From the NCBI GenBank assembly GCA_964575225.1, contig CAZNQW010000128.1, positions 1 through 10,704 on the forward strand: a DNA stretch of 10,704 bases, in the 5' to 3' direction. A program made the position numbers and the translations under genes. This document shows, in pieces, positions 6,821 through 10,704 of this stretch. This DNA comes from CAZNQW01 sp964575225 (GTDB taxonomy: Bacteria; Chloroflexota; Anaerolineae; JAAYZQ01). The notes beneath the pieces are model-generated. The model was not told the origin of the DNA, searched no databases, and worked only from the letters and a program-made list of their open reading frames with translations. Positions within the stretch are counted from its first letter, which is position 1. The number at the start of each line of letters is the position of its first letter.

Positions 6821-8221
6821 TCACGGCAGCCAGCGGGGCAGGACGCCCTCCTCGGCCACGCGGACCGCCTGGCCCGCCGCAAAATCAAAAACCCAGACCG
6901 ACACCCGGGGCACCGCCTGCAATCCGTCGGACAGATCCGAGGCCAGGTAGGCCAAGGCCCCTCCATCGGGCCGCCACACGAACCCAAATCGATCCACCTC
7001 CGGTTCGGAGGGCAACCCATAGGCCTCGCTGGCGTCGGGCCGGGTCAGCCATACCTGGCGCCCGGGCGTCCAGCGTTCGGCGTCCAGAAATTGGCGACCA
7101 AAGGCGATCCAGCCCCCGCCGGGCGACCAGGCCGGGGACACATCCTTGACCATGTCCTCGTCGCCGCTGATGTCCACCATCGCCTCTGGCTCCAAATCGA
7201 TCCGCACCAGGCGGACCACCAGAGCCTCTCCGGCGAGCATCAGCTCGGCGGCTGCCAGCGAGCGGCCATCGGGCGACCAGGTGGGGGCGGCGCCCCACTC
7301 GTTGCCAAACTGCTGCAATTCCTGGGTCTTCAGGTCATAGACCTCGAAGCCATGCAACAGCGGGCTGAGATAGGCCAGTTGGTTTCCATCGGGCGACCAC
7401 ACCGGCGAATGGGCCGCCACGTCATAGTCAAACAGCTCCCGGTCCTCTCCGGAAGCGAGATCGTACACCCCAATGCGGCTGGCATTGGCCTCCAGGTTAG
7501 GGGCGCCGGCCCAGATGCCGCGCCGCTCGTACGCAATCTGCCTCCCGTCGGGCGACCAGGCCGGGTTCAAACAGGCCTCGCCCGGGCAGGCCAGCAACAC
7601 CTTTTGTCCCCCGCCCTGGCGGTCCATCCACCACAGATCGGCGCCGCCATCGGCGCTGCCATCGGCCCGCAGCACGCTATAGACCAGCGCCTCCCCCTGG
7701 GGGTGGGCAGCCACATCCCACACCCCGGTCGGATGCTCGGTGAGGGCGCGGGGGGCGGCCCCCTCCCGATCGATCAGAAACACCTGGCGGACGTCGCCCT
7801 CGGGCTCGGTGCGGCCCAGGTAGACCAATCCCGGCGCCCGCGTCCGAAAGGCCCAGGTCTGTTCCTGGGCCAGCGGGCGGCCTTGGGCCGAGGCCATGCC
7901 TGCCTCCAGGGTGACGGTATAGGTCGTGTCGGGCGCCCAGGCGGCCCGGGGCCGGAATTGGAACTCGCGGCCCTCGCCGGTCATCTGGCCCTCGATGGCG
8001 GGCTCGATGCGCAGGTGGGCCTGGACACTGGCCGGGTCCATGGCCTGCGAAAAGGCCAGTCGCAGCGGCGCGGTAATGGGCGCGGCGTCGCCATGGGCGG
8101 GCCAAGCGTCCGCCAGCCGCACCCGGGCGGTAGCCACCAGGAGGATGGCGACCACCAGGACCACAGCCGCTGCGCCAAGGACCCAACCCGCAACCGGATG
8201 GAGGCGACCCTTTCCCTGCAT
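6821..8221 (-). CDS. Membrane-anchored Ig-like plus TolB/PD40 beta-propeller protein
   Basis: This 466-residue protein is anchored in the membrane and projects a beta-propeller outside the cytoplasm. A short basic N terminus precedes one hydrophobic segment (V10-A32), with no obvious signal cleavage site. Residues about 48-128 (PLRLAFSQAMDPASV to TWAFRTR) look like a bacterial Ig-like domain of the Big_5/SbsA type. From about 131 to the end, propeller blades of the TolB/PD40 kind carry WSPDG-type motifs at W222, W275, W315, W365 (SPGGG) and W416 (RPDGG). Cysteines C212 and C217 could form a disulfide. No catalytic site was recognised, so it may be a binding or scaffold protein. The ATG at 8221 is chosen over an in-frame ATG at 8239, because the latter lies inside the promoter spacer. 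The gene stands alone between two repeat clusters. Confidence 0.85.
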   Translation of the reverse strand: MQGKGRLHPVAGWVLGAAAVVLVVAILLVATARVRLADAWPAHGDAAPITAPLRLAFSQAMDPASVQAHLRIEPAIEGQMTGEGREFQFRPRAAWAPDTTYTVTLEAGMASAQGRPLAQEQTWAFRTRAPGLVYLGRTEPEGDVRQVFLIDREGAAPRALTEHPTGVWDVAAHPQGEALVYSVLRADGSADGGADLWWMDRQGGGQKVLLACPGEACLNPAWSPDGRQIAYERRGIWAGAPNLEANASRIGVYDLASGEDRELFDYDVAAHSPVWSPDGNQLAYLSPLLHGFEVYDLKTQELQQFGNEWGAAPTWSPDGRSLAAAELMLAGEALVVRLVRIDLEPEAMVDISGDEDMVKDVSPAWSPGGGWIAFGRQFLDAERWTPGRQVWLTRPDASEAYGLPSEPEVDRFGFVWRPDGGALAYLASDLSDGLQAVPRVSVWVFDFAAGQAVRVAEEGVLPRWLP

Positions 8222-8229
8222 AGAGTGGT

Positions 8230-8258
8230 ATTGTAGCATGGGCGCGGGACAGCGTCAA
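8230..8258 (-). promoter_or_regulatory. Near-consensus promoter, predicted to give a leaderless mRNA
   Basis: On the minus strand, -35 TTGACG (8258-8253) and -10 TACAAT (8235-8230) each match five of six consensus bases and are separated by exactly 17 nt. Only 8 nt separate the -10 box from the ATG at 8221, so transcription should start at or within two bases of that codon. No ribosome site is possible in such a leader. Confidence 0.75.
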
Positions 8259-8259
8259 A

Positions 8260-8281
8260 CCGCGCCCGAGGTCGGGCGCGG
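8260..8281. repeat. Hairpin abutting the -35 box, 10-bp arms
   Basis: The arms ccgcgcccga (8260-8269) and tcgggcgcgg (8272-8281) are perfectly complementary with a 2-nt loop. On the minus strand the stem is followed by TTTGACG, one base before the -35 box of the propeller promoter. It could be a terminator insulating the promoter, a regulator site, or another dispersed palindrome. Confidence 0.6.
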
Positions 8282-8286
8282 CGGGC

Positions 8287-8380
8287 CATCCATGGGCTTG
8301 GGCGACGCATGCGTCGCGCCTACAATGGGCATCCGGGACTAGACCTGTGGGGGCGCGGCGTGCCGCGCCCAAAACCGATG
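8287..8380. repeat. Composite repeat unit C, copy 1
   Basis: About 94 bp that recur at 8487-8580, exactly 200 bp away with no gaps; I count 11 mismatches over 8291-8380. Each unit joins two palindromes: gggcgacgcatgcgtcgc followed by gcctacaat (8301-8326), and gggcgcggc-gt-gccgcgccc (8351-8370). The same two kinds of palindrome occur separately at 1836-1855 and 6695-6712, so the unit is a fusion of two mobile palindrome families. Confidence 0.85.
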
Positions 8381-8407
8381 GGCCCCCGCGTTCGCGAGGA
8401 CGACAGG
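8378..8407. repeat. Dispersed repeat B, short copy
   Basis: Starts atgggcccccgcgttcgcga and follows directly on composite unit C copy 1. It matches the start of the copies at 6766 and 8441, then diverges after the cgacagg tract. Confidence 0.8.
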
Positions 8408-8440
8408 GCAAGATGGATTTTTACAGCATGTATTGGATCG

Positions 8441-8480
8441 ATGGGCCCCCGCGTTCGCGAGGGCGACAGGATCGGACGAC
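8441..8480. repeat. 40-bp dispersed repeat B, copy right of propeller gene
   Basis: Same orientation as 6766-6805 with three mismatches over 40 bp. The two copies lie 1675 bp apart and bracket the whole propeller gene and its promoter. Confidence 0.85.
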
Positions 8481-8486
8481 GGCGGA

Positions 8487-8580
8487 CATCCATGGACCTG
8501 GGCGACGAATGCGTCGCCCCTACAATGGGCATTCAGGATGAGACCTGTGGGGGCGCGGCGTGCCGCGCCCGCAACCCATG
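8487..8580. repeat. Composite repeat unit C, copy 2
   Basis: This is the second copy of the ~94-bp unit. Its first palindrome carries one change at the centre (gacgaatgcgtc) and keeps the flank cccctacaatg. The second palindrome (8551-8570) is identical to that of copy 1. Beyond 8580 the copies diverge: copy 1 runs into repeat B and copy 2 does not. Confidence 0.85.
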
Positions 8581-8711
8581 GACTCTCGCTTCCGCTTGCC
8601 TTGTCATGACGCGCGTTGCACTATGCGCCGCTGCTGCAAAACACCACTCAAGCGGGGTCCATGGGTACGGCGCAGGGTAGGGGCAGGGGTTTTCCTCTTC
8701 TACGGGGCGAG
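8581..8711. other. Spacer downstream of the acetyltransferase, nothing recognised
   Basis: No reading frame, convincing terminator or repeat copy was found here. Only a weak 4-bp GGGG/CCCC pairing flanks the acetyltransferase stop codon. Confidence 0.5.
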
Positions 8712-9440
8712 TCACCCCTTTCTCTGCGCCTCGGCGATCAGCAGCCGGTGGCCCGAGTCGGTATAGCCCACCGCCTCGGCGATGTGGATGGATGCCCGGT
8801 TCTCTTCGTCGACCAGATACAGCGGCCGCAGCCGCTCCTCCAGCACGTAGGATGTGCAGGCCGCCACCACCGAACGCCCCCAACCCCGTCCCCGGCCTTC
8901 GGGATGCACAAAGACAAAGACCTCGGCAAAGTGGGGCGAGCGCCAGTTGGTCCCCGACAGGGCCACCACCTGGCCCTGCGACTCGATCTGGAAGCGTGGC
9001 ACGCCGTCGGGGTTCTCGGTGCGCTGCACCAGGACGTTGATCACCCGTTGGAAGCGGAGGGGGTTGAGCTGGTACAGACGGTGGGTGGCCGCCCGGCGGA
9101 TGTCCAAATGGGCCTCCAGAGCGGGCGCCAGCGACGCCGGCGCGATCACCTGGTAGGCGCGCCCCGCCGTCAGGGCGGCAGCCAGCATCTCGGGGATCGC
9201 CGCTTCATCCCGGGCGTGCAGGGTGACCAGCGGGCGGAACAGGTCGGCGCCCGTCTGGCACACGGCCACAAAACCGTCGGCGCCGCCCTCGTCGTCGTGG
9301 TGGATCGTGAGCTGGGTGCGGCGGGGGTCGTGCCACAGGGCATAGTAGCTAGCCAGGGCGTCGACGGCCTGGTCGGGCGCCAGCAGGGGCCGGATGGCCC
9401 GGCGCTTGCGGTCCAGTTCCTCAAAAGTGCCAGCGTTCAT
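8712..9440 (-). CDS. GNAT-family N-acetyltransferase
   Basis: This 242-residue protein has its GNAT domain in the C-terminal half. The acetyl-CoA pyrophosphate-binding motif R-x-x-G-x-G is RGRGWG at 183-188, after the strand AEVFVFVHP. The following segment SVVAACTSYVLEERLRPLYLVDEENRAS and the final EAVGYTDSG agree with the FR47-like part of the fold. Residues 1 to about 120 form an N-terminal region without a motif I recognise, so it may be a two-domain GNAT. The acetyl acceptor is unknown. The ATG at 9440 is preferred: a longer reading frame to 9632 would run through the end of the aldolase gene and is low-complexity R/P/S. The start lies 16 nt after the aldolase stop, so the two probably form an operon. 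A run of nine G (9450-9442) sits immediately before the start and must serve as, or overlap, the ribosome site. Confidence 0.87.
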   Translation of the reverse strand: MNAGTFEELDRKRRAIRPLLAPDQAVDALASYYALWHDPRRTQLTIHHDDEGGADGFVAVCQTGADLFRPLVTLHARDEAAIPEMLAAALTAGRAYQVIAPASLAPALEAHLDIRRAATHRLYQLNPLRFQRVINVLVQRTENPDGVPRFQIESQGQVVALSGTNWRSPHFAEVFVFVHPEGRGRGWGRSVVAACTSYVLEERLRPLYLVDEENRASIHIAEAVGYTDSGHRLLIAEAQRKG

Positions 9441-9456
9441 ACCCCCCCCCGCGCGC

Positions 9457-10503
<1,047 letters not shown>

Positions 10504-10586
10504 TTGGGTTCTACCCCCGTGGATGGATTGGATGTGAGAGCCGATTCCGGGCGGGACGCGATGGTCTGTGGCCTGGTTCGGTTCCC

Positions 10587-10601
10587 GCTGCCAACGGCAG
10601 C
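10587..10601. promoter_or_regulatory. 5'-end hairpin in the ltaE leader
   Basis: The perfect 6-bp arms gctgcc and ggcagc close a 3-nt loop. On the transcript this hairpin would begin within a few bases of the predicted 5' end of a roughly 100-nt leader. It could stabilise the mRNA. No riboswitch fold or leader peptide was recognised in the rest of the leader (10504-10586). Confidence 0.5.
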
Positions 10602-10607
10602 ACCCCT

Positions 10608-10636
10608 ATTGTACCGAAAAAGCGGGCGCGGGGCAA
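10608..10636 (-). promoter_or_regulatory. Predicted promoter of ltaE and the acetyltransferase
   Basis: On the minus strand, -10 TACAAT (10613-10608) lies 17 nt downstream of -35 TTGCCC (10636-10631). The -10 box is identical to that of the propeller gene and the -35 box nearly identical to that of fpg (TTGCCT). This shared form supports all three predictions. Confidence 0.65.
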
Positions 10637-10653
10637 ACGCGGCATGCCCCGAA

Positions 10654-10680
10654 GGGCACGAATAACACGAAAGCGTGCCC
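10654..10680. repeat. Inverted repeat near the right edge
   Basis: The arms gggcacg (10654-10660) and cgtgccc (10674-10680) are perfectly complementary around a 13-nt loop. An alternative pairing, tgccc (10645-10649) with gggca (10654-10658), also exists. It may belong to the 3' end of a gene beyond the window or to a dispersed repeat. No T-tract follows on the plus strand. Confidence 0.4.
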
Positions 10681-10704
10681 CGGTGACGGGACCAAAAGGG
10701 AGGA

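Noticed and set aside
6581..8236. 551-codon plus-strand open frame opposite the propeller gene
   Set aside because: The minus strand shows Ig-like and WSPDG repeats in frame. The plus-strand product is low-complexity and starts inside the repeat cluster.
8298..8326. Plus-strand promoter TTGGGC-17-TACAAT inside a composite repeat
   Set aside because: Only the -10 box and three -35 bases match. The sister copy at 8498 has CTGGGC, and no plus-strand gene lies downstream. It is explained by the repeat flank cctacaat.
8287..8580. CRISPR array
   Set aside because: The repeats are long, palindromic, only two in number and 200 bp apart, with spacers that themselves contain other repeats. No cas gene is present.

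Overview
The window is GC-rich bacterial chromosome, and every supportable gene lies on the minus strand. The best guess for the source is the Chloroflexota (Anaerolineae-like). This is inference: the SMC head has the form I recall from that phylum (DSGITAIVGPNGSGKSN near the N terminus, WYGYQW after the first head segment), and the spaces between genes are packed with the short GC-rich palindromes common in such genomes. No rRNA, tRNA, CRISPR array, transposase or phage gene was seen.

Layout in transcription order (right to left). (1) 10636-8712: a promoter and 5' hairpin lead into a low-specificity threonine aldolase (ltaE), followed 16 nt later by a GNAT acetyltransferase with a nine-G run just before its start. 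(2) 8711-8260: a repeat-filled spacer with two ~94 bp units exactly 200 bp apart. (3) 8258-6821: a near-consensus promoter drives a membrane-anchored Ig-like plus TolB/PD40 beta-propeller protein, apparently from a leaderless mRNA. (4) 6805-6568: a second repeat cluster sharing elements with the first, so the propeller gene is bracketed by direct repeats. (5) 6530-1986: an aldolase of the DapA superfamily that looks closest to 4-hydroxy-2-oxoglutarate aldolase, then smc 12 nt downstream, ending near a strong hairpin. (6) 1985-1616: spacer with four perfect hairpins. (7) 1615-735: promoter and a divergent Fpg/MutM-type DNA glycosylase. (8) 707-1: a type II toxin-antitoxin pair (Phd/YefM-like antitoxin, PIN-domain toxin) with a promoter overlapped by an inverted repeat. 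The toxin runs off the left edge.

Most of the genes are housekeeping or metabolic: chromosome organisation (smc), base-excision repair (fpg) and amino-acid or oxo-acid cleavage (two aldolases). The accessory parts are the toxin-antitoxin module and the repeat clusters. I see no convincing new multi-gene system. The observations most worth following are the repeat clusters bracketing the propeller gene, the leaderless promoter, the unusual Fpg active-site region and the aldolase-smc pairing.
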